From: Mesorhizobium sp. LHD-90 | GTDB lineage: Bacteria > Pseudomonadota > Alphaproteobacteria > Rhizobiales > Rhizobiaceae | Assembly (NCBI RefSeq): GCF_030929505.1 | Contig: NZ_JAVFVV010000010.1 | Location: 124,001 to 188,000 of the forward strand | Direction: 5' to 3' | Length of the DNA stretch: 64,000 nucleotides | Part shown: in pieces, positions 39,202 through 48,462 of the stretch | Position numbering within the stretch: the stretch's first letter is position 1 | Layout: the number at the start of each line of letters is the position of its first letter | Notes under the pieces: model-generated | Told to the model about the DNA's origin: nothing | Seen by the model: the letters and a program-made list of their open reading frames with translations, nothing else | Databases searched by the model: none | Program-made: the position numbers and the translations under genes

Positions 39202-39945
39202 TCACAGCAGCGGCCGCGAAAACATTTCGGCGCCGAGCAGCAGCAGGCAGACCAGGAACCAGCGCCGGAAGGTCTGCGGACTGACCTTGCGGCGGACGAA
39301 TTGCCCGGCCGCCATGCCGGCCAGAGCCGGGACGACCGCCAGCACCGAGAGCGCCAGATTGTCGACGACGAGCGCACCGCGCAGCGCCAGCGCCGAGGTA
39401 AGCGCGATGGTCGAGACCGTGAAGGAAAGCCCGAGCGCCTGGACGAGATCCTCCTTTTCGAGGCCGAGCGCCTGCAGATAGGGCACGGCCGGAATGACGA
39501 AGACGCCGGTGCTGCCGGTCACCAGGCCGGTGGCGAAGCCGATCGCCGGCGACAGTGTTGGTTCCAGCCGCGCCGGCACGCGGAGCTGCCGGGCAAGCAA
39601 GGTGTAGGCCGCGTAGACGACGAGCGTGGCGCCGAGCGCTGCCGTGGAGAGCACCGTGCTGCCGCCGGCAAGCACCGAGGAACCAAGCGCCGCGCCGGCG
39701 ACGATGGCGAGCATCATCGGCCACAGCCGCCGGAGAAGTCCGGAAAAATCCGGTCCGGAAACAAGCTGCCAGACATTGGTGACGAAGGACGGCGCGATCA
39801 GCAGGCTGGCGGCTGCAAGCGGCGACAGAAGCGCGCCGAGCACGCCCATCGCCACCACCGGCAGCCCCATGCCGGTGACGCCCTTGACAGTGCCGGCGAC
39901 GAAGAAGGTTGCGGCGATCGTCAGCAGGAGTGGCAGATCGGTCAT
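39202..39945 (-). CDS. TauE/SafE-family sulfite/organosulfonate exporter
   Basis: A 247-residue membrane protein with about seven or eight hydrophobic segments. The TauE pattern is seen in FFVAGTVKGVTGMGLPVV near the N-terminus and IGFATGLVTGSTGVFVIPAV in the middle, the two halves of an internal duplication. Family members export sulfite, sulfonates or related anions; which one here is unknown. It stands alone, about 190 bp upstream of metK on the same strand. Confidence 0.88.
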   Translation of the reverse strand: MTDLPLLLTIAATFFVAGTVKGVTGMGLPVVAMGVLGALLSPLAAASLLIAPSFVTNVWQLVSGPDFSGLLRRLWPMMLAIVAGAALGSSVLAGGSTVLSTAALGATLVVYAAYTLLARQLRVPARLEPTLSPAIGFATGLVTGSTGVFVIPAVPYLQALGLEKEDLVQALGLSFTVSTIALTSALALRGALVVDNLALSVLAVVPALAGMAAGQFVRRKVSPQTFRRWFLVCLLLLGAEMFSRPLL

Positions 39946-40029
39946 GCCGCCTGTCTAGCGGGTTTTCGCGGAGGGCGTCGACAGCGAGAGTTGGAAATCC
40001 GATGCTCCAAAACTCGAAATCGCTGCCCG

Positions 40030-40440
40030 CTAGCTGAACACGCTCTCCAGGTCGGCCTCGGCACTGCCGGGCTCGAACAGCCTGCCGACCGGGGACCAGT
40101 ATGCCGCCGCGAGGACCGCGCCGGTCAGCAAGGACGACAGTTCCGATAGCGCTTCGACGTATCCATCGTTCGCAGAGGGGTCGGAGAAAGCGATCGCCGC
40201 AAGCCCCAACGCGGTGAGCGCCAGAGCCGCGGGCCTGGACCATCTGGCGAAAAGACAGAGGCCGATGGTGATGGCCACGATTAGCGCCAGAACCGCCACG
40301 AGCATCGCCAACAGGATACCCTCGGACCTCGTGACAGGCATAGCAAGGGTGAACGGCGACCCCGTGATCTCGATGGCCAGTCCGGCCATTGGAACGATAA
40401 AATTCAACACCACCATCAGCCTGAAAGCCGAGGGCGTCAT
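40030..40440 (-). CDS. Hypothetical small membrane protein
   Basis: A 136-residue protein not recognised. Four hydrophobic stretches are visible at about residues 8-25, 37-62, 66-83 and 98-115, ending in an acidic tail. The ATG at 40440 (MTPSAFRLMVVLNF) is preceded by GAGGAT; a longer upstream frame is possible but has no good start signal. It lies between the TauE/SafE and PraR-like genes on the same strand. No function is proposed. Confidence 0.6.
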   Translation of the reverse strand: MTPSAFRLMVVLNFIVPMAGLAIEITGSPFTLAMPVTRSEGILLAMLVAVLALIVAITIGLCLFARWSRPAALALTALGLAAIAFSDPSANDGYVEALSELSSLLTGAVLAAAYWSPVGRLFEPGSAEADLESVFS

Positions 40441-40668
40441 CGCGATCCTCAAAATCCCCTCCTCGCCGCTTGCAGGCGAGGAGGATAGGTGTTCGGAAAG
40501 CCTTTTGTCCATTGTCCGCAAGCAACGGTGGCATGGCGACACCCCGCAGGAACGATTCTGACGCCCCAGCGCGACGCCGGCCTATGCCGGAGGCGACGGA
40601 TTCCAGCCGGACGGATATTTTCGGTCGGACGTGGGAAGAAGGCCGACGATCCGGTCCTGGATCGCCGG

Positions 40669-41088
40669 CTACTCGTGTTCCTCGGCCGCCAGCGCCTTCA
40701 CCAGTTCGATGATCTTGCGCCGCACCTTGGGCTCGCTGATGCGCACGAAGGCGCGATTGAGTTGGAGCCCTTCGGTGCTGGTGGCGAAATCGAGCGCCAG
40801 CGTTGCCGTGCTGTCTTCCGCGAAGCCCTTGGCGGCGCTTTCATGCCCCGGCGCATCTTCGAACAGGAACGAGACGGGGACACCGAGAATCTCGGAAATC
40901 GCCTGCAGCCGGCTGGCGCCGACGCGGTTGGTGCCTTTCTCGTATTTCTGGATCTGCTGGAAAGTGATTCCCAAGGTTTCGCCGAGTTTTTCTTGGCTCA
41001 TGCCAAGCATGTTTCGGCGAAGTCTGATCCGGCTGCCGACGTGCACATCGGTCGGGTTGGGTTTCTTCTTGTTCTCTTTACCGTCCAT
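40669..41088 (-). CDS. XRE-family regulator, PhrR/PraR-like
   Basis: A 139-residue DNA-binding protein with an XRE domain at about residues 17-72: GSRIRLRRNMLGMSQEKLG, then ITFQQIQKYEKGTNRVGASR. The C-terminal part (LNRAFVRISEPKVRRKIIELV) matches the rhizobial PhrR/PraR group. PraR represses quorum-sensing and surface-attachment genes in Rhizobium leguminosarum; the same role here is inferred. It sits between lnt and metK, its usual position in rhizobia. Confidence 0.88.
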   Translation of the reverse strand: MDGKENKKKPNPTDVHVGSRIRLRRNMLGMSQEKLGETLGITFQQIQKYEKGTNRVGASRLQAISEILGVPVSFLFEDAPGHESAAKGFAEDSTATLALDFATSTEGLQLNRAFVRISEPKVRRKIIELVKALAAEEHE

Positions 41089-41178
41089 CTTTCCCTCGCC
41101 GTTCGCGGCTTGTTGGGTTTGTTATCGTTCCCCTCCGGCCCAGGCACGCCACGTCGTACCATGGCCGAATGCCGGTAG

Positions 41179-41208
41179 AATATGAGTTTCTAATATACAG
41201 TCTGTCAA
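41179..41208 (-). promoter_or_regulatory. Predicted promoter of the PraR-like gene
   Basis: Minus strand: -35 TTGACA at 41203-41208 and -10 CATATT at 41179-41184, 18 bp apart. The TGA within the -35 box is the lnt stop codon, so the promoter begins exactly where lnt ends. The leader would be about 85 bases. Confidence 0.5.
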
Positions 41209-42791
41209 TTCCGCACGATGCGTCGTGCAACGGCGATTCCCGCCGAAATAAGGCCGAACAGCCCGACGATGACGAGCCCGACAAACCCGGCCCGCAATGC
41301 CGGTCGGCCGGTCTGCGCCGGCAACGAAACATCGACGTCGAAATAGGCCCGGGCATCTATCGCCAAGGCATCGATCACGCGGCCGCGGCGGTCGATCACA
41401 CCGGATATGCCCGTATTCGCGGCCCGCACGACTGGCAGTCCTGTCTCTACGGCCCGGACCTGCGCCTGACGGAAATGCTGGTAGGGACCAGGCGTATTTC
41501 CAAACCACGCGTCATTCGTGACATTCACAATAATATCACTGGATGAAACGTCAATAGCCACAAGCTTCGGGAAAATGATTTCATAGCAGATAAATGGTGT
41601 AGCCAGCACGTTTCCGGGCAAGGCGACCGGCTTGCGAAGAGTCCCCGCAGCAAAGTTCATCGGTCCGGCGACGATCTGCTTGAGGCCGATACGCTCCAGA
41701 ACATCGGCGAAAGGCAGATATTCGCCGAACGGCACGAGGTGAATCTTGTCTATCGCATTCACGATTTCCCCGCCGGCGTCGATGGCGACCACTGAATTGT
41801 AGTAAAGCGTCGCGCCCTGCGAGCCGTCGCCCTCGGAGCGCACCGCGCCGGCGAGCAGCATCTGGCCCTCCGTCAGCATCGCGCCGATGGCGGCGAGCGC
41901 GTCGGGACGGTCGGTGAACAGGAAGGGCACCGAGGTCTCCGGCCAGACGATCAGTTGCGGTTTCGGCCGGCCCTCGGCCGGCGCCTCGGCGCTCATGCGC
42001 ATCAGGTCGCCGAAAACCTTGTCCTCTTCCGCGGCGTCCCATTTGCGCGACATGTCGACATTGGGCTGCACCACCCGCACGACCAGTCTACGGTCGCCTT
42101 GCTCGGTCTGGGCCAGCCGCCAGGAGCCGAAGCCTGCATGGGCGAGGACGAGAAGCAACGCCAGCGACAGCCCGAAGCGCAGGTGGCGCTGGCCCGAAAG
42201 CAGCGCCGGCATGGCCAGGACGAACACGGCGAGCGCGTTCATGCCGATCAGCCCGACGACCGACACGCTCTGCATCAAGAGCGGCACCGGCATCGCCGCG
42301 TAGCCGATGGCGTTCCACGGAAAGCCGGTGAACAGGAAGGTGCGCAGCCATTCGGCGACGCCGAAGCCGAAGGCGAGCGCGCCGATGCGGCCGATGCCGT
42401 CGCTCCAGAGCAGCCGCGCCAGGGCGGTGGCGAAGCCGTAGAAAAAGGCCAGCATCAGCGGCACGCCGAGCACTGCGAAGGGCAGGGCCCAGGCGAAGTT
42501 CTCGGCCTCGACCAGGAGCGCGCCGCCGATCCACCACAGGCCGGCGAGAAAATAGCCGAAGCCGAACCACCAGCCGACGGCGAAGGCCGGCCGGAAGCGG
42601 CGCAATAGCCCGGACGACGCCGGCGCGGTGGCGCCGTCGAGCAGCCAGACCAGCACCGGGAACGAGACGAAGCCGGCGGCGAAGAAATCGTAAGGCGCCT
42701 GCATCAGCACCGCGAAAGCGCCGGCCAGGAACGCGGCAAAAGCGCGGCGCCACCCCCACAGCAACATAATACGCCCAGCCAGGCGCTCCAT
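41205..42791 (-). CDS. lnt: Apolipoprotein N-acyltransferase
   Basis: Adds the third acyl chain to the N-terminal cysteine of lipoproteins in the inner membrane. The 528-residue protein has about six N-terminal transmembrane segments, then a nitrilase-fold domain with the catalytic triad: Glu in VWPETSVPF, Lys in [14 protein letters not shown] and Cys in [12 protein letters not shown] final transmembrane helix ends the protein. In related genomes lnt follows corC; here it lies 23 kb away in reverse orientation and follows recF. Confidence 0.94.
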   Translation of the reverse strand: MERLAGRIMLLWGWRRAFAAFLAGAFAVLMQAPYDFFAAGFVSFPVLVWLLDGATAPASSGLLRRFRPAFAVGWWFGFGYFLAGLWWIGGALLVEAENFAWALPFAVLGVPLMLAFFYGFATALARLLWSDGIGRIGALAFGFGVAEWLRTFLFTGFPWNAIGYAAMPVPLLMQSVSVVGLIGMNALAVFVLAMPALLSGQRHLRFGLSLALLLVLAHAGFGSWRLAQTEQGDRRLVVRVVQPNVDMSRKWDAAEEDKVFGDLMRMSAEAPAEGRPKPQLIVWPETSVPFLFTDRPDALAAIGAMLTEGQMLLAGAVRSEGDGSQGATLYYNSVVAIDAGGEIVNAIDKIHLVPFGEYLPFADVLERIGLKQIVAGPMNFAAGTLRKPVALPGNVLATPFICYEIIFPKLVAIDVSSSDIIVNVTNDAWFGNTPGPYQHFRQAQVRAVETGLPVVRAANTGISGVIDRRGRVIDALAIDARAYFDVDVSLPAQTGRPALRAGFVGLVIVGLFGLISAGIAVARRIVRN

Positions 42792-42909
42792 GCGCAGTCC
42801 CCGTCGCGAATCACCCCCAAGGCAGGTTTACCAGCATGGCGCGCGCGGCGCGAACGCCAAAGGGGCGCAGGTTGTCGTGCGCGCAATCGAGACGCAAGGC
42901 CCCGCGCGG

Positions 42910-44055
42910 TCACCCCGCCTCGAACACTCGGCCCTTCTCCACCGTCAAGAATTGCGCCCTGCCGGCAAGGCTGAAGAACAGCGAGGCCTCCGTGCCGGTC
43001 ATGAAGGTCTGGCAGCCGATGTCGTCGAGGATCGCAAACAGCGCGGCGCGACGGCGGATGTCGAGATGCGCGGCGATTTCGTCGAGCAGCACCAGCGGCA
43101 CCTGGCCGGAAATCTCGCCCGCCAGACGCGCATGGGAGAGCACCATGCCGACCAGAAGCGCCTTCTGCTCGCCGGTGGAGCAATACTCGGCGGCCATGTC
43201 TTTCGGCCGGTGGCGGACGAGGAGGTCGGAACGGTGCGGGCCTTCCAGCGTGCGCCCGGCGGCGCGGTCAGCGGCGCGGCCGCCGGCGAGGCTGCGGCGG
43301 TAGCCTTCTTCCACCTCGGTGGCGGAGCTTGTCGCGATAGCGCCTTCGACGGCCCCGGACAGCGCGATGTCGGCCTGCGGGAACGGCCCGTCGGAGGGCA
43401 TGCGCCCGATCATGGCGGCCAGAAGCCGGAGCAACTCGACCCGTGCGGCGGCGATGGCCACGCCGGTTTCGGCCATCTGTGCCTCGATTGCCGACAGCCA
43501 GCGATGGTCGCGGCTGTCCTCGGCAAGCAGGCGGTTGCGGCCGCGCATCGCCTTCTCGTAGTCGAGCGCGCGCTGGCCGTGGCCGGGATCGACCGCGAGC
43601 ACGAGGCGGTCGAGAAAACGTCGGCGATCCGCCGCCGGTCCGGTGAAGAGGGCGTCCATCGCCGGCGTCAGCCAGACCACCCGCACCCATTCGAGCAGCG
43701 CGTCGGCGCCTTTGGCGGCGGCGCCGTTGATGCGGATCTTTCGCCCGCCCTCCGACCCGGCCGAGCCCATCGTGCCGGTGCCGATCTCGGTCAGGCCGAA
43801 GGGCCCGTCGAGCACGGCGTGGATGGCGAAGCCGCCCTCGCTGCCCGCGCGCGCGACCTCTTCATAAGTGGCGCGCCGCAATCCTCGCCCGGGCGCCAGC
43901 AGCGAGATGGCTTCGAGGAGATTTGTCTTTCCGGCGCCGTTGTCGCCCGCAAACACCACCGGCCGGGGCTGCAGCGCGAGGTCGAGCGACGCGTAGTTGC
44001 GGAAATCGGTCAGCCGCAGCCTGGTGAGGCGGACCGGCGCCGGAGTATCGTTCAT
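42910..44055 (-). CDS. recF: DNA replication and repair protein RecF
   Basis: A 381-residue SMC-like ATPase that loads RecA at gaps. Walker A GDNGAGKTNLLEAISLL lies near residue 35 and the Walker B region VLLDEIAAHLDIRRRAALF near 330. The ATG at 44055 gives the expected NDTPAPVRLTRLRLTDFRNY start; a GTG at 44076, immediately after the dnaN TGA, would add seven residues and couple the two genes. It is followed by lnt rather than the genes I would expect after recF. Confidence 0.94.
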   Translation of the reverse strand: MNDTPAPVRLTRLRLTDFRNYASLDLALQPRPVVFAGDNGAGKTNLLEAISLLAPGRGLRRATYEEVARAGSEGGFAIHAVLDGPFGLTEIGTGTMGSAGSEGGRKIRINGAAAKGADALLEWVRVVWLTPAMDALFTGPAADRRRFLDRLVLAVDPGHGQRALDYEKAMRGRNRLLAEDSRDHRWLSAIEAQMAETGVAIAAARVELLRLLAAMIGRMPSDGPFPQADIALSGAVEGAIATSSATEVEEGYRRSLAGGRAADRAAGRTLEGPHRSDLLVRHRPKDMAAEYCSTGEQKALLVGMVLSHARLAGEISGQVPLVLLDEIAAHLDIRRRAALFAILDDIGCQTFMTGTEASLFFSLAGRAQFLTVEKGRVFEAG

Positions 44056-44076
44056 CGGATCAAGGGCGACGCGCAC

Positions 44077-45195
44077 TCAGACGCGCATCGGCATCAGCAC
44101 GTACAAGGTGTCTTCGTCGGCGGTATCGTAGATCAGCGTCGGCGAGCCGGCGTCGGCCAACATGAAGCGGGCGTTCTCGCCGCCGAGCTGCGCCGCCACG
44201 TCGAGCAGGTATTTCGCGTTGAAGCCGATCTCCATGGCGTCAGCCTCGTACTCGGCGGCCAGTTCCTCCGTGGCGCTGCCGGAATCCGGATTGTTGACGG
44301 CAAGCGTCACCTGGCTGTCGGCGATCGACAGTTTTACCGCGCGGCCGCGCTCCGACGACACGGTCGAGACGCGGTCGACGGCGCGCGCGAACGTCTCGCG
44401 GTCGATGATCAGCTTCTTGTCGTTGCCGGTCGGGATGACGCGCTGGTAGTCCGGGAACGTGCCGTCGATCAGCTTGGACGTCAGGATGACGCCGCCGATG
44501 GTGAAACGGATCTTCGTGTCGGACAGTTCGACGGCGACAGCGACGTCCGGCACATCAACCAGCTTCTGCAACTCGTTGACGGTCTTGCGCGGGATGATGA
44601 TGCCGGGCATGCCCTCGGTGCCGGCGGGTGCGTCCATCTCGGCGCGCGCCAGGCGATGGCCGTCGGTGGCGACCGAACGCAGCTTCAGCTTGCCGCCGGT
44701 CTCGACCGCATGCAGGTAGATGCCGTTGAGGTAGTAGCGCGTCTCCTCGGTGGAGATGGCGAACTGCGTCTTGTCGATGAGCTTCTTCAGCACGGCGGCA
44801 TCCATGCGGAAGATGTGGCTGAACGAACCGGCGGTGAGCTGCGGAAAATCGGACTGCGGCAGGCATTGCAGCCGGAAGCTCGAGCGGCCGGCCACCACCG
44901 ACATGGCGCTGCCGTCGTCGTCGGTGCGCAGCATGACCTCCGCGCCCTCGGGCAGTTTGCGCACGATCTCGTAGAGCAGGTGGGCGGGCACGGTGGTGCC
45001 GCCGGCGCGCTCCACCTGGGCGGGTGTCGCCTCGGTTATCTCCAGGTCGAGGTCGGTCGCCTTCATCTCCAGGCTGTTGCCTTCCGTCGCCAGCATGACG
45101 TTGGAAAGGATCGGGATGGTGTTGCGCCGTTCGACCACGCGATGGACGTGGTTGAGGGACTTCAGGAGATTGGAGCGTTCGAGGATTACACGCAT
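44077..45195 (-). CDS. dnaN: DNA polymerase III beta sliding clamp
   Basis: A 372-residue clamp with three similar domains. It begins MRVILERSNLLKSLNHVHRVVERRNTIPIL and ends in the conserved YVLMPMRV. It tethers polymerase III to DNA. It lies about 200 bp downstream of dnaA on the same strand, in the classic dnaA-dnaN-recF order. Confidence 0.97.
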   Translation of the reverse strand: MRVILERSNLLKSLNHVHRVVERRNTIPILSNVMLATEGNSLEMKATDLDLEITEATPAQVERAGGTTVPAHLLYEIVRKLPEGAEVMLRTDDDGSAMSVVAGRSSFRLQCLPQSDFPQLTAGSFSHIFRMDAAVLKKLIDKTQFAISTEETRYYLNGIYLHAVETGGKLKLRSVATDGHRLARAEMDAPAGTEGMPGIIIPRKTVNELQKLVDVPDVAVAVELSDTKIRFTIGGVILTSKLIDGTFPDYQRVIPTGNDKKLIIDRETFARAVDRVSTVSSERGRAVKLSIADSQVTLAVNNPDSGSATEELAAEYEADAMEIGFNAKYLLDVAAQLGGENARFMLADAGSPTLIYDTADEDTLYVLMPMRV

Positions 45196-45400
45196 GACGA
45201 CAAAGGCTCGAATTGCTTGAGAGTGAAACAGCGACGGTCATTTTCCGCGCTGCCGAACCCAGGCTGGAATCTGCTGCAAACTGACAGGAAACGGTCCATG
45301 AAAGCAAGCCCGCGCACCGGCTGTTGGGCCGATCCGCGGGCGTTGTGGACAACCTTTGCCGGCAGGCAGGCAGGACCGGCCTCTGCCGGCTGTGCGCTGA

Positions 45401-46939
45401 TCAAGCCTGGTCGCTGATCAGGCGGCGCAGCAGTTCCAACTCCTGCGCCAGCGAATTGTCGTTGCCGGACAGATCCTCGATCTTGCGCACGGCGTGCAAG
45501 ACCGTCGTGTGGTCTCTGCCCCCGAACCGCCTGCCGATTTCCGGCAACGAACGCGGCGTCATCACCTTGGCGAGGTACATGGCGACCTGCCGCGGCTTGA
45601 CGATGGTGCGGGTGCGCCGGTTCGACAGGAGTTCGGTCTTCGACACATTGTAATGGCGCGCCACGATGCGCTGGATGTCCTCGATGCGCGGTCGCTTCGG
45701 CTCGCTCGACCGGTACATGTGGCGCAGAATGTCGTCGATCTGGTCGATCGAGATGTTCGGCTCGAAACTCTGGCGGAACAGCAACTGGTTGAACGCGCCT
45801 TCCAGCTCGCGGCCGCTGCCGGTGACGGTGCGGGCGATGTGGTCGAGCACGTCGTCGGCAATTGCGACTGCCGGGTCGTCGGCCTTTGATGCGGCGAGCC
45901 GCATCTTCAGCATGCCGAGACGCATGGCGTAGTCCGGCGCCGACATTTCCAGCGCGACGCCGCCAATCAACCGCGAGCGCACGCGCGGCTCCAGCGATTC
46001 AAGCTCCGCCGGCGGCCGGTCGGCGGCCACCACGACCTGCCTGGCGCTGTCGAGCAGCATGTTGATCAAGTGGCAGAACTCGTTCTGGATCGACTTGCCC
46101 TGCAGGAACTGCATGTCGTCGATGATCAGCAGGTCGATGTCGCGCAACTGCTCCTTGAGCGTCAGTGCGTTGTTGTCGCGGATCGCGGTGGCGAAGCGCC
46201 ACATGAAATATTCGGCCGTCAGATAGACGACGCGCGACTTGCCGTTCTGGCGCACCGCTTCGGCGGCGATCGCCTGCAACAGATGCGTCTTGCCCAGGCC
46301 GACCGAGGCATGCAGGAACAGCGGGTTGAAGCGCGAGGCGGACTCCGCCACGGCCTTGGCCGCCGCCAGCGCGACGCGGTTCGAGGGGCCTTCCACAAAG
46401 GACTCGAAAGTGTAGCGCGGGTCGAGCGGCGAGCCGAGCACGCTCGACTTGGCGTCGGCATCGGCGGGCAGCGCGCGTTTGCCCGCATCGCGGTCCATGC
46501 CGCCGAGCGGAGTTGCGCTCGTCGACAGCGTGGTGTGGGCCTGACGGACCGGCTTGCGCGGGCCGTGCGTCTCGGCGTCGGGCGCGACCGGCGCGGGCCG
46601 CGTCGCCGACCGGACGACGAACTCGACCTTCAGCACGGCCGGCTCCTCCTGCCGCCAGAGGTCCAGCACCAGATCGAGATAGTGGCCGTTGATCCAGGAG
46701 CGCAGGAACGCGGTGGGCACGGAGATGCGTACAAGCCCCTTCGACGCTTCAGCGACCTTCATGCGGGCGAACCAGCTCGAATAAACCTCGCTGCCGAGCC
46801 GGGCCTTCAACTGCGTCTTGACTCGCTCGAACACGCCGTCAACGCCGCTGGATGCCGCCATCGCCATAGTCGTCCCCTCGATCGGATTCATTGGGAAAGG
46901 AAAGCTCGTTCTTGCTTCCCCCTCTACGCTGCTGCGCAT
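45401..46939 (-). CDS. dnaA: Chromosomal replication initiator DnaA
   Basis: Initiates chromosome replication by binding DnaA boxes and melting the origin. From the chosen ATG (46939, GGAGG eight bases upstream) it has 512 residues. Domain I begins with [25 protein letters not shown]. Domain III has Walker [15 protein letters not shown] and Walker [11 protein letters not shown]. Domain IV carries the DNA-binding signature [15 protein letters not shown]. Upstream in-frame ATGs at 46957 and 46987 are alternatives. It follows rpsT after a 0.8 kb regulatory region. Confidence 0.96.
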   Translation of the reverse strand: MRSSVEGEARTSFPFPMNPIEGTTMAMAASSGVDGVFERVKTQLKARLGSEVYSSWFARMKVAEASKGLVRISVPTAFLRSWINGHYLDLVLDLWRQEEPAVLKVEFVVRSATRPAPVAPDAETHGPRKPVRQAHTTLSTSATPLGGMDRDAGKRALPADADAKSSVLGSPLDPRYTFESFVEGPSNRVALAAAKAVAESASRFNPLFLHASVGLGKTHLLQAIAAEAVRQNGKSRVVYLTAEYFMWRFATAIRDNNALTLKEQLRDIDLLIIDDMQFLQGKSIQNEFCHLINMLLDSARQVVVAADRPPAELESLEPRVRSRLIGGVALEMSAPDYAMRLGMLKMRLAASKADDPAVAIADDVLDHIARTVTGSGRELEGAFNQLLFRQSFEPNISIDQIDDILRHMYRSSEPKRPRIEDIQRIVARHYNVSKTELLSNRRTRTIVKPRQVAMYLAKVMTPRSLPEIGRRFGGRDHTTVLHAVRKIEDLSGNDNSLAQELELLRRLISDQA

Positions 46940-47387
46940 TTCGTCCACCTCCGTCATCCTTTCGCTGTCCTCTCCGGTGCCGCTCAACCCGGAGAGACAG
47001 ACCCTGTTTCGTCAGCGCCTGGGCGCAAACCGTTTCCCCAAACCGCCACTGCACGAAGCCGCGACGGCGCCCGCCTCATGACAATAAACACCACCCTCCG
47101 GCCGGAACCGGAGTGAACGCGTTACAACGCTCGTGCAACCCCATACGCTACTCGAAAAGACGCAAACCTTCTCCGAGCACGGAGCAAGCTCCGCGATACG
47201 CATCCCGCCGCTTCTTCAGGATTGATTGGCTGTCAGCCCGTCTTATCGATGGGCGGACCTTACCGAACCCAAGGCCGTCCTCGCAAGAGAGGCAATAACT
47301 GTTTTTTAAGGTTTGCCGGCAACGAAAATGCCGATTTCGGGGGTCATCTGGCCGAACGCCAATCCCGATGCCTTGTGATTCAAAACC

Positions 47388-47396
47388 TTATCCGCA
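47388..47396 (+). promoter_or_regulatory. DnaA box, one mismatch
   Basis: TTATCCGCA differs from the consensus TTATCCACA at one position. It lies just downstream of the predicted dnaA promoter start. Confidence 0.45.
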
Positions 47397-47421
47397 AAGG
47401 CCCGCAAACAACCGCGCCGAC

Positions 47422-47450
47422 GAAATATTTTGAAATAAACCGCTTGACAA
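47422..47450 (-). promoter_or_regulatory. Predicted dnaA promoter
   Basis: Minus strand: -35 TTGTCA (47445-47450), 17 bp spacer, -10 TATTTC (47422-47427). It lies between the two DnaA boxes, which would permit autoregulation by DnaA. Confidence 0.55.
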
Positions 47451-47491
47451 TAACGGCAGCCCGGAGGCGGCGCTTCCGGCTGTGGACGGCC

Positions 47492-47500
47492 TGTGGATAA
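47492..47500 (-). promoter_or_regulatory. Perfect DnaA box
   Basis: TTATCCACA on the minus strand, an exact match to the consensus, about 42 bp upstream of the predicted dnaA -35. A weaker CCGTCCACA lies at 47481-47489 beside it. Confidence 0.7.
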
Positions 47501-47671
47501 ACTATGGTTAACGTACTGAAACAGATGGAGAAAAGCGATTGAGGCATATTTATGAACATGAGCTAGCGGAGATATAATATTAGATTTTCGATATACCTCG
47601 CGGGAGGTTTTACCTATGCCGTAACGTCATGTCGGACGCTGGCGACGCTAGCATGCGCCCGTCTTTCGCGG

Positions 47672-47703
47672 CAAACAAAAACCCGGCCGCAAGGGCCGGG
47701 TTT
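47672..47703 (-). terminator. rpsT intrinsic terminator
   Basis: On the minus strand AAACCCGGCC (47703-47694) pairs perfectly with GGCCGGGTTT (47688-47679) across a five-base loop and is followed by TTTTGTTT. It begins 30 bp after the rpsT stop. Confidence 0.9.
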
Positions 47704-47732
47704 CACAGATGCGTTCGGTTGCTTGTTGGCGG

Positions 47733-47999
47733 TCAGGCAGAGAGGGCCTTGACACGCTGCGCGAGGCGCGAAACCTTCCGCGACGCGGTGTTCTGGTGCA
47801 GGACGCCCTTGGTGGCGGCGCGCATCAATTCGGGCTGTGCGGCCTGGAAGGCGGCGGTTGCTGCGGCCTTGTCGCCGGCGGCCAGCGCCTCCTCGACCTT
47901 GCGTACGAAGGTGCGGACGCGCGAGCGCCGGTTCTTGTTGATCGCGGCGCGGCGGGCGATCTTGCGCGTAGCTTTTTTGGCCGAGGACGTGTTGGCCAT
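47733..47999 (-). CDS. rpsT: 30S ribosomal protein S20
   Basis: An 88-residue lysine/arginine-rich primary 16S-binding protein. It begins [27 protein letters not shown] and contains [23 protein letters not shown], both diagnostic of S20. It has its own promoter and terminator, and precedes dnaA as in other alphaproteobacteria. Confidence 0.97.
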   Translation of the reverse strand: MANTSSAKKATRKIARRAAINKNRRSRVRTFVRKVEEALAAGDKAAATAAFQAAQPELMRAATKGVLHQNTASRKVSRLAQRVKALSA

Positions 48000-48462
48000 G
48001 TTGCCTCTCTCGATCTTAGTGGTAAACGCTCGAACGCGGTCGTCCGGAGCGCAAAAAAATATCGGGCAGCCAAAGGCCGCCCTGACTGGCGCGGCTTATA
48101 GTCGAGCTTTCCAATTCCGTCAACGCTGTTTCGGATATCTCTCGTAAGTCGCGGGCGGCGCCGGTTTCGTCGAGCGTTTCTTGCGTTCATCGCAGGCAGA
48201 TCCCGGTTGCCACCGGCCGGCGGGGCAGGTTCCCGCACGGCCCGCCCGGCGCGGCCGGCAGGGCAGGGTGAGAACAGTGCCAGCGTCTTGCGGTCATGCA
48301 ACGAGTGACATTGAAAGTATTAGGCCCGTCGATTGCAAAGAAGTCATTTTGGAGGGGTGAAAAGAAACTGCAATTCTGCGTTGAAAGTGTCATGTGGCTA
48401 TGCTCTTCTGGAGAAATCCTAAAGAATAAACCGGCTCTCTGTTTTGGTGAGGAGGAGACCAG
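48000..48462. other. 463 bp region between rpsT and the RTX gene
   Basis: Divergent spacer without a supported gene. The rpsT promoter lies at 48095-48123. The part next to the RTX gene (about 48300-48462) is markedly AT-rich compared with its surroundings and ends in GAGGAGGAG before the RTX ATG; it probably carries the RTX promoter but no clear -35/-10 pair stands out. Confidence 0.5.
48095..48123 (-). promoter_or_regulatory. Predicted rpsT promoter
   Basis: Minus strand: -35 TTGACG (48118-48123), exactly 17 bp, -10 TATAAG (48095-48100). A near-consensus strong promoter about 95 bp before the rpsT ATG. Confidence 0.75.

Larger units (their letters stand above)
46940..47732. other. 793 bp dnaA-rpsT intergenic region with DnaA boxes
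   Basis: Contains no supported gene. The 47300-47640 part is AT-rich and carries the predicted dnaA promoter, a perfect DnaA box, a one-mismatch box and the rpsT terminator. Between the promoter and the dnaA start lie about 475 bases of leader. I do not call this the replication origin because two boxes are too few and mapped rhizobial origins are usually near hemE, away from dnaA. Confidence 0.55.

Noticed and set aside
42790-45417. 875-codon plus-strand frame across recF and dnaN
   Set aside because: It is antisense to two certain genes and has the low-information composition typical of GC-rich shadows.
46988-47732. Chromosomal origin (oriC) next to dnaA
   Set aside because: Only one perfect and one near-perfect DnaA box are visible, and rhizobial origins are generally near hemE rather than dnaA. 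GC-skew analysis would decide.
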